Position numbers and translations under genes: made by a program
Source: Symsagittifera roscoffensis
Taxonomy: Eukaryota > Xenacoelomorpha > Acoela > Convolutidae
Direction: 5' to 3'
DNA length: 64,000 bases
NCBI RefSeq assembly: GCF_963678635.1
Contig: NC_087062.1
Span: forward strand, 63,273,253-63,337,252
Shown: positions 20,522 through 28,841 of the stretch, in pieces
How positions within the stretch are numbered: the stretch's first letter is position 1
How the letters are laid out: each line of letters starts with the position of its first letter
Notes under the pieces: generated by a model
Seen by the model: the letters and a program-made list of their open reading frames with translations, nothing else
What the model was told of the DNA's origin: nothing
Databases searched by the model: none

Positions 20522-22068
20522 TGCACTGCACTTGACACCAGCACCACCTTCCCACTTGGCTGGTCACCTCTTCCAGTCAAGTCTCCTAGTGGTCCGGTTC
20601 AGTCCTTGTAAACCACTTTCACACTCGGCTGGTCACCTTTTCCAGTCAAGTCTCCTAGTGGTCCGGCTAGGTTGCAAGCTATCTGAAAACCCTTAACAAC
20701 GCCCCCAACTCGGGCACCTTATTGAAGTCACTGGTTTAGACTGCTAGATTGATCGAAACCATCGGTCTTATAAAACAGTATGGGTATACTATTTAATTAA
20801 TATAAAGGTTTGATCCAACTGATCTGGTATTAAAGTCACTGTCTTTTTTGTTTTATGGTTTTTGTTCCTTTTTCTATATTTTTTTCTTGTTTTTGTTTCG
20901 CTTTTTGTCTTTTTGCTCGTGTTTTTGTCCCCCTAGTTACCCCGCCCCCCTTACTCGGTTAGCTAGGCCTCGTTCGGAGAGCGTACCAGGAAGTTTTCTC
21001 AAGTTTTCTTTAAAAGCTATCAAGGTACAACCGAAAGGTTTACACGTTCCCGCTGAACTGTTCCACCGGTACTCTAGAATGGGCATGCAGCCCGGAGCTG
21101 TGTCAAGTGGGTTCGACTCCGTAGTCATGATGTCGTGAAAACACCCAGGAGCGCCATAAAAACACTATGTAACAGTCGCCTACTTCGGTCACATATGAGC
21201 CTTAAGAAAAATAGGCCCTATAACTATTGGCTCAAGAGTCAGGGACACTACCTCTTGTGTTTTTCTACCTCAAAAACGGTCGGAGCCAATTCGGTTCGCT
21301 TGCGACATGAGACTAGAACCCGTTACAGCTTAAAGGCTACTACCAAAATATCCCCCCACTCTAGAAAATAAGAACGTTCCCATACTTAGGTCTCGAAATA
21401 CCCAAAATACACGAACGCCGTTAAAAACAGTGTCAGAACAATCCGTTCCGTTAAGTTACTTTTTATTGGACAGTGGAACTTTGATCCATTTCAGATGGAT
21501 CAACCTAAAACTCGCCTTATCTCAACTTAACAATCATAAAACACACTCGAGAAAACTAAATTTGGAACTCACATGTCGACACACTCGAGAATAGGGAGTA
21601 ATTAAATTGATGAGCAACTCGAGAATTAAATAAAATAACTTGAGAAGTTCAATACTGATCAGTTTTAATAAAGGAAATAAGTTTTGACTCTAGAATTGAA
21701 GTTTTAGTCTGAACCATTGGGACACTCCAGCTGTCCACCTTTCCATTGAAGGTTCACTCTGGTTCAGTTCGAATAATTGTACTCTTCTCTCGTGATTATC
21801 TCGCCTCCTATTTCAGGATAAGACGGCTCTACTCGTGTCTTATTTTGTATATGGAAATTGCCAATAGCAATTTTCTGCTGTTTTCTTAAGTACTTTCCCG
21901 CTATTGTTAATTCGGTCGTTCTGATTTTTCATTTTATGTTTTCAGTTGTCGCGAGAAAACTGAGCATGACAGGCTCCATTCGAAATTTTGAAAAATAAAA
22001 CTTCACTCCAAAATCACGTATATTCGTGTCCCTCAAGGTCAAACGTCCTGATATGACCGACTGGCACA
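20522..22068 (-). repeat. E1 3' LTR
   Basis: On the plus strand it runs from TGCACTGCACTTGACACC to GACTGGCACA, so on the element strand it begins TGTGCC and ends TGCA, with canonical TG...CA ends. It aligns end to end with 42423-43965. Near the element 3' end it holds tandem CTGGTCACC-TTCCAGTCAAGTCTCCTAG blocks (20566-20660). It also has many CTCGAG/CTTGAG/TCTAGA hexamers and an AT-rich TTAATTAATATAAAGG tract that could be promoter-like. Length 1,547 bp. Confidence 0.92.
21462..21503 (-). promoter_or_regulatory. LTR hairpin followed by poly(A) signal (3' LTR)
   Basis: On the element strand a perfect stem, TTGATCCAT / ATGGATCAA with a 5-base loop (21481-21503), is followed ~13 bases later by AATAAA (21462-21467). 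The same arrangement is at 43358-43400, near 44365-44405 and near 45089-45127. A related stem (GATCCATC/GATGGAT) is in the E3-type LTRs. It probably marks the R region and 3' end formation. Confidence 0.55.
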
Positions 22069-22505
22069 TACTCCCCGGACTCAAGATTGATGTCCTCATC
22101 GCGTGCTGCCTCTGTCAGTGAGTCCCCAGAAACCCGAGTGTCACTCAAGATACAGTGCCAGTGGTCATTTACAGAAGTATGCAGCAGACTTAAAATTATC
22201 TACACCCCAAAATTCACAACCATATAAAATTTTCACACTATCGCTAAACAGCAATCAAAATTTGCACACACCTGCACCTGTGAATTCTCGCTTTTTAAGC
22301 TAGTAATTTAAAATTTCTTTTGTCCTATTCAATCAGGAAATTGTCATGCAGCATTTTGATTTATATAATAGATATAGCATATTAATAACAACATCTCATT
22401 TGTTAAAATTTCTTTTTGGTTAACCCAGATTTCATCCGAGTTCACCCTCGAGCCCCCTCCCTCTCAAGACTCAAGACTCTAGAATTCCCTTTTTGAGCCA
22501 CAGGC
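22069..22505 (-). other. E1 3' untranslated region with polypurine tract
   Basis: Immediately before the 3' LTR the element strand reads GAGTCCGGGGAGTA, a short purine-rich stretch in the polypurine-tract position. The rest (22083-22505) has no recognised gene. Confidence 0.5.
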
Positions 22506-23048
22506 TCACCTTGTGTTCTTCGCCTTCGAGGTACCAGACCCAGATACATTTGACACCGTGATCTGCTTCAATAGTGCCTCTTCATCATCGGAGCTGATCA
22601 CAATCTCCTCCCAAGCCTTCAGCTGTTCATAGGATTGCATCCACTCCCTTTGCTCCTGCAATCTCTTCGCTTGAATCGGCAAGCTCTTCACCTTCGACTC
22701 TCGGTTCAAACAGAAGGAATTGTGAAGACTCAAGCTTACATTCTTCGCCAGGTCTTCATCTAGTATCGACTCCATCGCTCTGGTTTTGTTTCTGGATACT
22801 CTACCCACTTTTTTCCACCCCGTCGTGATCGCATTTCGATGGGTCAGCAGAGGTCTCTTGAAGGCCTCTGGTCCTATCTCAGCCTGGAACTGTCGATATT
22901 CCTTTTGATGTTTCCTCATATGATCCTTCGTTACCATGTATAACCAGGACGTTAACGTCGCACGAAACCAAGGAAAGAACCTTAAGCGGCTCCACACGTG
23001 TCTGATTTCCATTGGTATGGCAAACACCTTGCATGTGGTCTCCAACAA
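22506..23048 (-). CDS. E1 accessory polyprotein, C-terminal segment
   Basis: This 180-residue open segment ends the accessory coding region; the stop is at 22506. It includes an aromatic-rich start (RLRFFPWFRATLTSWLYMV), a middle rich in Lys/Arg/Gln with coiled-coil character (QAKRLQEQREWMQSYEQL), and an acidic SSDDEEALL tail. It is in the same frame as 23082-23264 and is separated from it only by a TAG, so both are parts of one decayed ORF. No family recognised. Confidence 0.6.
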   Translation of the reverse strand: MLETTCKVFAIPMEIRHVWSRLRFFPWFRATLTSWLYMVTKDHMRKHQKEYRQFQAEIGPEAFKRPLLTHRNAITTGWKKVGRVSRNKTRAMESILDEDLAKNVSLSLHNSFCLNRESKVKSLPIQAKRLQEQREWMQSYEQLKAWEEIVISSDDEEALLKQITVSNVSGSGTSKAKNTR

Positions 23049-23081
23049 CTCAAGTCTCCTGCTGTAATTTATCGCGTGAAT

Positions 23082-23264
23082 CTACTCTGCCGTTGGCGTC
23101 TTCGATTCCCGATACTTTGCTATATTTTCTTCAATCCATCGTAGGGCCAGCATCGTGCTCACCACTAAGATGATCACCTTTTGCTGATGATCGGGCAGTC
23201 CCAACGACCTGATTTCCTCCACATCCCAGATCAGGCAGAGATTGGCGTGGTCTGGGTACCACAC
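23082..23264 (-). CDS. E1 accessory polyprotein segment (60 codons)
   Basis: It encodes MWYPDHANLCLIWDVEEIRS and ~40 further residues with hydrophobic helix LALRWIEENIAKY. The frame continues past its TAG (about 23084) into 23048-22506. It starts by overlapping the end of 23231-23893 in another frame, which marks a one-base frameshift around 23240-23260. Function unknown. Confidence 0.5.
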   Translation of the reverse strand: MWYPDHANLCLIWDVEEIRSLGLPDHQQKVIILVVSTMLALRWIEENIAKYRESKTPTAE

Positions 23265-23893
23265 TGTTTGCGCCAGACAGTGGCATGGACAATCCCCATG
23301 TGTGAAATCGATGCTCCTAAGATTGCGTTCTGCTCCGAGGCTTCTAAGAGAGGCTCAAGTTCCGTCATTTTCTCGTGTATCGCGTCAATCTCTTCCAGGT
23401 TTGGAGCACCAACCATGGGTTTCCCGATCACGTTTTGTCTCTCGTGGTCACTTGTGTTTTCACCCTCAAAACCCAGAAGTTCTTCACCCCAGATTTCACT
23501 CAAGTCGTCCCTCTGTTCTTTCGGCACTGTCCCTCGGATCTTCCTCAACAGCTTGTGTGAATGATGCGACATCCCAGCCAGTCTTACGCATTTGGGCACT
23601 GAGAAGGCTTTGTCTATCAATACCCTTTGGCTGGATACTTCCACCATCGCCATGTGTAATGGATAGTGGCTGCCACATAGGTTGGCAATCACCGACCCCA
23701 CTAAGGACTTCGCATTTAGAGGCAGACCATAGGCTTCGCTCATGGGAAATCCCATCTCCGCTTCAAGTCCAACCTTCCAACTCTTGATGTGTTTCTGGGT
23801 CACTTGCAACACCCCGGGCCATGACTCCACGCTCAACGCGGTCACCAAGTGGTGTTCTGACTCTAGCCTCTCCAGTGACTGGAGACTGCACAT
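23231..23893 (-). CDS. E1 accessory polyprotein segment (220 codons)
   Basis: A soluble, unrecognised region containing GEEVSS-like loops, HHSHKLLRKIRGTVPKEQRD and an acidic stretch EIWGEELLGFEGENTSDHE. It lies in the same frame as 23897-24403. The two are separated only by a TGA (TTC TTC TGA AGA ATG), so the start codon here is not a natural one. It ends through the frameshift described for 23082-23264. Confidence 0.55.
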   Translation of the reverse strand: MCSLQSLERLESEHHLVTALSVESWPGVLQVTQKHIKSWKVGLEAEMGFPMSEAYGLPLNAKSLVGSVIANLCGSHYPLHMAMVEVSSQRVLIDKAFSVPKCVRLAGMSHHSHKLLRKIRGTVPKEQRDDLSEIWGEELLGFEGENTSDHERQNVIGKPMVGAPNLEEIDAIHEKMTELEPLLEASEQNAILGASISHMGIVHATVWRKQCGTQTTPISA

Positions 23894-23896
23894 TCT

Positions 23897-24403
23897 TCAG
23901 AAGAATCCCAGACCTGTTGCTAGGTTCACCTTGGTACTCGCGTAACACTCAGCCACTATCTGACTCTTCTCCCTTTCGGTAATGTCTTCAAACCAGGTGA
24001 CTAGGTCTTCTTTCTGGAAAGACTGTATCCTGACGCTTGATCGTCCATCGCAGGTATGCTCGCCATTCCCACACGTCGAATCAAGACAACTGCCCGGCTC
24101 CATTTTCTTCACCGACCCTAGTCCACTCGTCACTTCACTTGACTCTTTCACCTGAGGCAGGATCAGTCTATGCACTACACTCAATGTCGCCAAATATTCA
24201 TCCTCGGTCGGTGCTAGTCTCACTCGCTCCGTGACTTCCTCGATCAGGCTCGCATGAGGATGTGGACACCAGGAGGGCCTCAGCAATTTCCACACCACTC
24301 CCAGATTCGTGGCTAACATGCCGTTCCCGTTACCCATCTTTAGTTCGACTCTTTTACTTGAGCGCGGCACACTTATTACTTCTGGTGTCTTCTCGAAAAT
24401 CAA
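23897..24403 (-). CDS. E1 accessory polyprotein segment (168 codons)
   Basis: It encodes an unrecognised globular-looking region. A CxDSTCGNGEHTC-type cluster near the middle (GSCLDSTCGNGEHTC) might bind metal. It begins just after a CT/GA microsatellite at 24414-24438 whose length change has knocked the upstream frame (24411-24599) out of register. It ends at a TGA with the same frame continuing at 23893. Confidence 0.55.
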   Translation of the reverse strand: MIFEKTPEVISVPRSSKRVELKMGNGNGMLATNLGVVWKLLRPSWCPHPHASLIEEVTERVRLAPTEDEYLATLSVVHRLILPQVKESSEVTSGLGSVKKMEPGSCLDSTCGNGEHTCDGRSSVRIQSFQKEDLVTWFEDITEREKSQIVAECYASTKVNLATGLGFF

Positions 24404-24410
24404 ACCTAGG

Positions 24411-24599
24411 CTAGGTCTCTCTCTCTCTCTCTCTCTCTACAGTGTCTATCTCCACTATCTTCTCTGTCCAGAACTTCAGCAGCTCCGCCACCTCGTAGTT
24501 TCTGTGGGCGCCTCCGGCTTCCGAGTCCAAGAAAGGGTTGTATGCCATCCCCATCTTTCCAGACACATACTGGTACTCTCCCTTTTTGTTGGGTTTCAA
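24411..24599 (-). CDS. E1 accessory polyprotein segment before the GA repeat
   Basis: Sixty-two codons (KPNKKGEYQYVSGKMGMAYN at the start) end in an RERERE run encoded by the (GA)n microsatellite. It is in frame with 24603-26246, separated by a single TAG. The Arg-Glu run and the following stop are best explained by microsatellite slippage in a longer ORF. Confidence 0.5.
   Translation of the reverse strand: MKPNKKGEYQYVSGKMGMAYNPFLDSEAGGAHRNYEVAELLKFWTEKIVEIDTVERERERET
24414..24438. repeat. CT/GA dinucleotide microsatellite
   Basis: About twelve CT units in a row within the E1 accessory ORF, at a point where the reading frame changes. Confidence 0.9.
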
Positions 24600-24602
24600 G
24601 TA

Positions 24603-26246
24603 CTACCCTGACGAAGCCAAGTTACGGTGTACATCGTGTTTCTCCTCGAACTTCTTGTTGTAGAATCTCCGTATCTCATCTAAGTTCCTGTGGCTCTCTA
24701 GAGACTGCCTAGAACCATCCTCCTTTTCTATCCCAGTACTCTGGTACACGTTCAAGATGACTGCTGAGACTCTCCTTTCCACCGTCTTGCTTCCGATTGG
24801 TCTCTGGTGACATGCTAGGATGGTACTATCAGTCATCATTGACATTATCCACCTCAAGAAACAGGTAGCATCTTTCCTCCTTGCCAGACTCAAGCCTGAG
24901 TTATCCCTAGCAACGTGTTGCATCAGTACTCGATACGCCTCTAGATTCTTGCCTCCCAATTTCAACTTATCGTACGAAGTCAGTGTCTCTAACTCTATTC
25001 CCACCAGGCTCCACGCGAACATCAGTTGTCCTGCGGTTCTAATGAAGGGATTCGCCATCAACGGCGATGCCGATGAGGATGTTCTCATCGCTTCTTCAAA
25101 ATGATCCCTCAACAAGTTCTGCCAAGTTCTCTTCAGTTGGCTGCCCAATTCCAATTTGTTGATGTCAGCCTTCTGCTGGGTAGCCCAGTTGCGTCGTTTG
25201 CGTGACACTCCACTGTCGAGATTCTTTAGGCAGTCTTCCAATTCCTGCAATGTTTCCAGGGCCACCCACCACGGTCGGGAGGTGTTCCTCGTTTTATTCT
25301 TCTCAAGAGGATCGCTAGTCACTTGCTTCCCAGTGGCCTGGTGTTCATTTGAGACCCATTCTTTGCCGACGTCCACTTCCCATGTCTGCCCGCTCGTCGA
25401 ACCTCGTTTCATTTTTGTCCTCTGAGGCTTGAAGTCTTCTTCCGTTGTTGAGCTGGTGGGGATCTTCATCTCTCTTTCTACGTCGAGCAGTTTCCTTGGC
25501 TCGTATCTACTCTTGTAGGCTGCTGTCTTCCATCGTGCCAGAACCATGGGGGCCGTCTCTCTCAAGTTTTTCTCCGAGACCGCATCCGCTGAAGGACTGC
25601 CCAATCCCTCCACGTCTCTCTTCCTCTTGCGAGACCTCACGTCTTTACTCGGGGGCGTTGTCGTTATCATCACTGATTCGACTTCTTTGTCTCCATCCAA
25701 CCCTTCCAACTCTTGCCTCACCCCTGCTCGAGCCTTAAGGATATTAGTACTTTTAATTATATTAATAGTTTTGACCTTATTCCTCCTTACACTTTCAATA
25801 ATTTTATTGTCAGTTTTTTGTTTCAGAGTAGAGCTGTCTTTACATTTGTCTTCTTTGGTTTTCCGTGATGCCTTCCTCAACTCGACCATCTTGCTCAGCA
25901 GTTCTCCTCTAGCTTTCTCCTCTAGACCTGTCCCCATCAGGACAGGCTCTCCGAATTTCACCACCGTGTCCCACATCTCCTCCTTGAAATCATCCAATGT
26001 GATCTCGTCATTCACTTCTCGATTGAAATCGCTCAAGAATTCTCGCCAAGCGTCCTCATCCAGAGTGCCTAGGAAAGCATCCATGTTTCCCTCGAAGGTG
26101 TTCTTCTCCCTTCTTTCTGCGCTCAGGAAAATTATTCCCATGTTAGGATTCTCGCTCGTCAGTGGTAACTCTAGATTCTTGCGGGGAGATGAGGTCAGAG
26201 GTGGCGTGGGGGTGTCTGCCCAATTTTCTCCACTCAGATCCTTCAA
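24603..26246 (-). CDS. E1 accessory polyprotein segment with NLS-like patches (547 codons)
   Basis: It starts in an acidic/Pro-rich linker (ENWADTPTPPLTSSPRKN). It contains a charged helical part (EVNDEITLDDFKEEMW), a bipartite basic patch (SRKRKRDVEG) and further basic runs (PQRTKMKRGS, SRKRRNWATQ). A mostly helical domain follows, with LMFAWSLVGIELETLTSYDK and CFLRWIMSMMTDSTILACHQ. The basic patches fit nuclear import of the product. I see no signal peptide or membrane anchor. It overlaps the previous segment by 104 bp in another frame; a one-base indel near 26270-26290 would join them. Function unknown. Confidence 0.65.
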   Translation of the reverse strand: MKDLSGENWADTPTPPLTSSPRKNLELPLTSENPNMGIIFLSAERREKNTFEGNMDAFLGTLDEDAWREFLSDFNREVNDEITLDDFKEEMWDTVVKFGEPVLMGTGLEEKARGELLSKMVELRKASRKTKEDKCKDSSTLKQKTDNKIIESVRRNKVKTINIIKSTNILKARAGVRQELEGLDGDKEVESVMITTTPPSKDVRSRKRKRDVEGLGSPSADAVSEKNLRETAPMVLARWKTAAYKSRYEPRKLLDVEREMKIPTSSTTEEDFKPQRTKMKRGSTSGQTWEVDVGKEWVSNEHQATGKQVTSDPLEKNKTRNTSRPWWVALETLQELEDCLKNLDSGVSRKRRNWATQQKADINKLELGSQLKRTWQNLLRDHFEEAMRTSSSASPLMANPFIRTAGQLMFAWSLVGIELETLTSYDKLKLGGKNLEAYRVLMQHVARDNSGLSLARRKDATCFLRWIMSMMTDSTILACHQRPIGSKTVERRVSAVILNVYQSTGIEKEDGSRQSLESHRNLDEIRRFYNKKFEEKHDVHRNLASSG

Positions 26247-28467
26247 CAGTTCTTGCGTGGCGAACTCCTCCTCTGATGATTTTGGCTCCGGTGGGTTTCC
26301 CCACTTCCATATCCTCTCCTGCCTCGCTGAGAGTCTCGTCCATGCTTTCCTCTCCTGATTCTACTCCTCTTCTCTCAAGAATCCTCCTGAATCGATCTTC
26401 TACAGGGCCGCTCCTTTTATCCCCAGGGGTGCCCACCGATAGGAGTGATGGTGTCGTCGGACCCGTTTTCCTATATTCTGTCAGAGCCACATACAATGGG
26501 CCTGCAGCATCCAGCTCCTTCCCCTCCTGTCTCATCTCCACTTGCTCGAGTCCGTAAGGTGCCCGGTATCTTCTCGTGGCAAACATCATCTCAACTCCTT
26601 TTAGTGCGATGTGTCCTTCCTCAACGATCACCCTGCCATCGTCCCACACCGGCAACTTGTTCTCCAGACCTGCCCGCTCAAGTGTTCTCAAGACTTCTCG
26701 CACCTCGAATTTCGGGGGCATCGAGCCTCTCATTTTCTTGGCTTGAGTTGTCCATGATTTTATTTTTGCATCGCTAGTATGAAAATAAATTGCTGCAGTG
26801 TAGCCGATGAACAGGGGATCCCAGCCATCGATGAACTCCCTCTGTTGTTCTTCGGCTGCTGCTCTCGCGAACAGGGACGGGACCACCAGGGAGCTGTTCA
26901 TCCCCAGGGTCATTCTCCTCACTGTTGGAAACTCTGGAATGCTTGCTGGTAGGACTTCCTTCTCCAATATTGCCTCTAGCTCCCTTTTCACCAACTCAAA
27001 GCTATTCTTCCATGCGGGAATTCTCAAGACCTCTTGTCCACTTGCTGTCAGGGGATTTAGGTTCCAGAATTTGGGGTAGGTTTCGATGGGGCCTTCGCGT
27101 TTACCTCCCATCCTACACTGCAGTTGTCCTCGGAAACTGTATATCACCAACTCCGGATCCTTCACCTTTCCGATGAGCACCGTGTTGCTCATTTGTGCCC
27201 TTAGCACCTCTTGCTGACACCAATTGAGTGTCGTCCCATCTAGTATGCTTATGAGGCTCAAGTGGGTCACTGAGTAGCGATAAGCTGTCACTAGAGGATC
27301 TGGAAACGCGTACGTCACGGCCGGTCCATAAATGCAGGTTACGACCTCCTCTAGCCCCCGGATTATCCCCATGGGGTCCGATCTCATGGCCAGGCACAGG
27401 TCTGTCAATAGAGGCATGCCCCCATTCACTTTCCTCCATTCATCTCGCGTCTTCGGGCTCTTTTCTTCACCAGTCAGGTGCCGGTTTTGCATCAGGAGGT
27501 ACTGCACTAGCAGCGTCTTCAGTCCGGCAGCACACTTGTACGAATAGGTGTCAATACTCGAGTGTATTCTTCCCATCGACAGGGGCTCCCCGTATTTCAT
27601 TAGCCGATGAAATGACATCAGTTCCCCATGGATTAGATGCACCAATGCCAAATATCCGTCAATCCGGAGTGTGTCCACGCCCCGACTGAACATGTACGCT
27701 GGGCCCATATTGAATAGGTACCTCGGGTAAACCAGGTGCAGTGCCAACAACAGACTGATGGGCATGTTCAAGATTTCCTGTATAAAGGCTCCAAAGATAG
27801 TCTCTTTTGCGCTGAAAACTCCAGCCATGAACTCCTTTCCCCAATAAGGACTCAAGAACTCAAAAATCTCGTAATCCCTCCTCGTCCTCAGCTCACCCCT
27901 TGCGTGCTCCCTCCAGAATCCTCCAATCGTGACCTCGTTGGCCGCTGTGACGAACCTGGCCACCGTCATTTCCCTCTTCTCGGCCACTTCCAGCTGCTCC
28001 TCAAGAAAATCCCAGATTTGCTTCACAAGAGGTGGGGCATCCTCTTTTGTCTTCTCCGTAGCGTTTTCCAATCTTGGTGTCAGGAAGGGCCATCTGCCTC
28101 TCTCTTGTGTCAGTCGATACACCATCGTTTCCAGTTGCTTCTCCGCTGCGGCCACGTTTTTCCTTTCATTGCTCGGCCCTCTAGACTTACTGGTGGAGCT
28201 TGTGATAGTTAACTCCATGCTTCGAAACCACAGGCTGGCCGTCAGGTGAGTCACTATTGGATGATCATCCCCTATAGCCGGACTGAGCTTGAGTTGCCTG
28301 GCGAAGTTTGATATCTCCAGCGTGAGGACCTCGTCCAATACAATGAGGATGTCTGCCAACTCGTAGAAGCCCCTCAACGCGTGGGACACATCCGCCCACG
28401 CCGCCGCCAGTTCTGACTTGCGAAGTCTCAAGTTCGTTGGTTCCAACTCCCGATTGGGAGCTGCCAT
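26143..28467 (-). CDS. E1 accessory polyprotein, large unrecognised domain (774 codons)
   Basis: The longest intact accessory segment. The first ~100 residues (LADILIVLDEVLTLEISNFA) may finish the second SGNH-like segment that begins upstream. Residues ~190-450 are hydrophobic-helical and probably globular (FEFLSPYWGKEFMAGVFSAK, LLLALHLVYPRYLFNMGPAY). The tail after ~700 is acidic and disordered. No domain of known function is recognised. Although some helices are hydrophobic, none looks like a signal peptide or clear membrane span followed by a short tail, so an envelope protein is unlikely. The frame is open upstream of the ATG to a TGA near 28478, and then a frameshift leads into 28497-28841. 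Confidence 0.65.
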   Translation of the reverse strand: MAAPNRELEPTNLRLRKSELAAAWADVSHALRGFYELADILIVLDEVLTLEISNFARQLKLSPAIGDDHPIVTHLTASLWFRSMELTITSSTSKSRGPSNERKNVAAAEKQLETMVYRLTQERGRWPFLTPRLENATEKTKEDAPPLVKQIWDFLEEQLEVAEKREMTVARFVTAANEVTIGGFWREHARGELRTRRDYEIFEFLSPYWGKEFMAGVFSAKETIFGAFIQEILNMPISLLLALHLVYPRYLFNMGPAYMFSRGVDTLRIDGYLALVHLIHGELMSFHRLMKYGEPLSMGRIHSSIDTYSYKCAAGLKTLLVQYLLMQNRHLTGEEKSPKTRDEWRKVNGGMPLLTDLCLAMRSDPMGIIRGLEEVVTCIYGPAVTYAFPDPLVTAYRYSVTHLSLISILDGTTLNWCQQEVLRAQMSNTVLIGKVKDPELVIYSFRGQLQCRMGGKREGPIETYPKFWNLNPLTASGQEVLRIPAWKNSFELVKRELEAILEKEVLPASIPEFPTVRRMTLGMNSSLVVPSLFARAAAEEQQREFIDGWDPLFIGYTAAIYFHTSDAKIKSWTTQAKKMRGSMPPKFEVREVLRTLERAGLENKLPVWDDGRVIVEEGHIALKGVEMMFATRRYRAPYGLEQVEMRQEGKELDAAGPLYVALTEYRKTGPTTPSLLSVGTPGDKRSGPVEDRFRRILERRGVESGEESMDETLSEAGEDMEVGKPTGAKIIRGGVRHARTVEGSEWRKLGRHPHATSDLISPQESRVTTDERES

Positions 28468-28496
28468 CAGAATACGTCACCCATTCTCTTCCGCTA

Positions 28497-28841
28497 TCAA
28501 GAAAAGACCGCATATACAAATTGCAGAGCGGGAGGCATGCTCGCGTACCCGGGGGATGTCGTGAACACTACTTTTGTCTTGGAGCCAAATCGTGAGGCAA
28601 CGTTCTCTTGTACCTCGTTCATTGCTGCAAATAACGTCTGGATAGCTTCCCAGATTCTCTTCGGCGCTGGTTCATCACCCTTGAGCTGCTCAAGAAACCC
28701 TGTCGCATGCAAGTGATCATTCATTCCTGCAAACAGTAGTAGCTCGGGCTCGCAAGGCATCTCCGATTTTATTGCTACCACCAAGTTAACATCTGGTTTT
28801 GCTCCGCTCCCGGTAGTGAGTATATCAAAATTTCCGGCCAA
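28497..28841 (-). CDS. E1 accessory polyprotein, second SGNH-like segment
   Basis: It encodes 114 residues including PELLLFAGMNDHLHATGFLE. The hydrophobic strand followed by G-x-N-D resembles block III of SGNH hydrolases. The upstream segment ends with RVVIVAGSDFEGTSP, a hydrophobic strand followed by a Gly/Ser/Asp turn in the position of block I, though it is not a clean GDS. A second, degenerate SGNH-type fold is therefore possible. It joins 28775-29950 and 26143-28467 through frameshifts near 28800 and 28480. Confidence 0.5.
   Translation of the reverse strand: MAGNFDILTTGSGAKPDVNLVVAIKSEMPCEPELLLFAGMNDHLHATGFLEQLKGDEPAPKRIWEAIQTLFAAMNEVQENVASRFGSKTKVVFTTSPGYASMPPALQFVYAVFS

Noticed and set aside
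23894-23896. ATG-started segments of the accessory region as separate genes
   Set aside because: Adjacent segments share one frame across single stop codons (24603, 23897, 23082) or are joined by one-base shifts, so they are pieces of one ancestral ORF; I list them singly only because each is open.
25445-26358. Plus-strand open frames opposite the accessory ORF, such as 25546-26358
   Set aside because: They are antisense shadows of a well-supported minus-strand coding region and show Ser/Leu-rich composition typical of complement reading.
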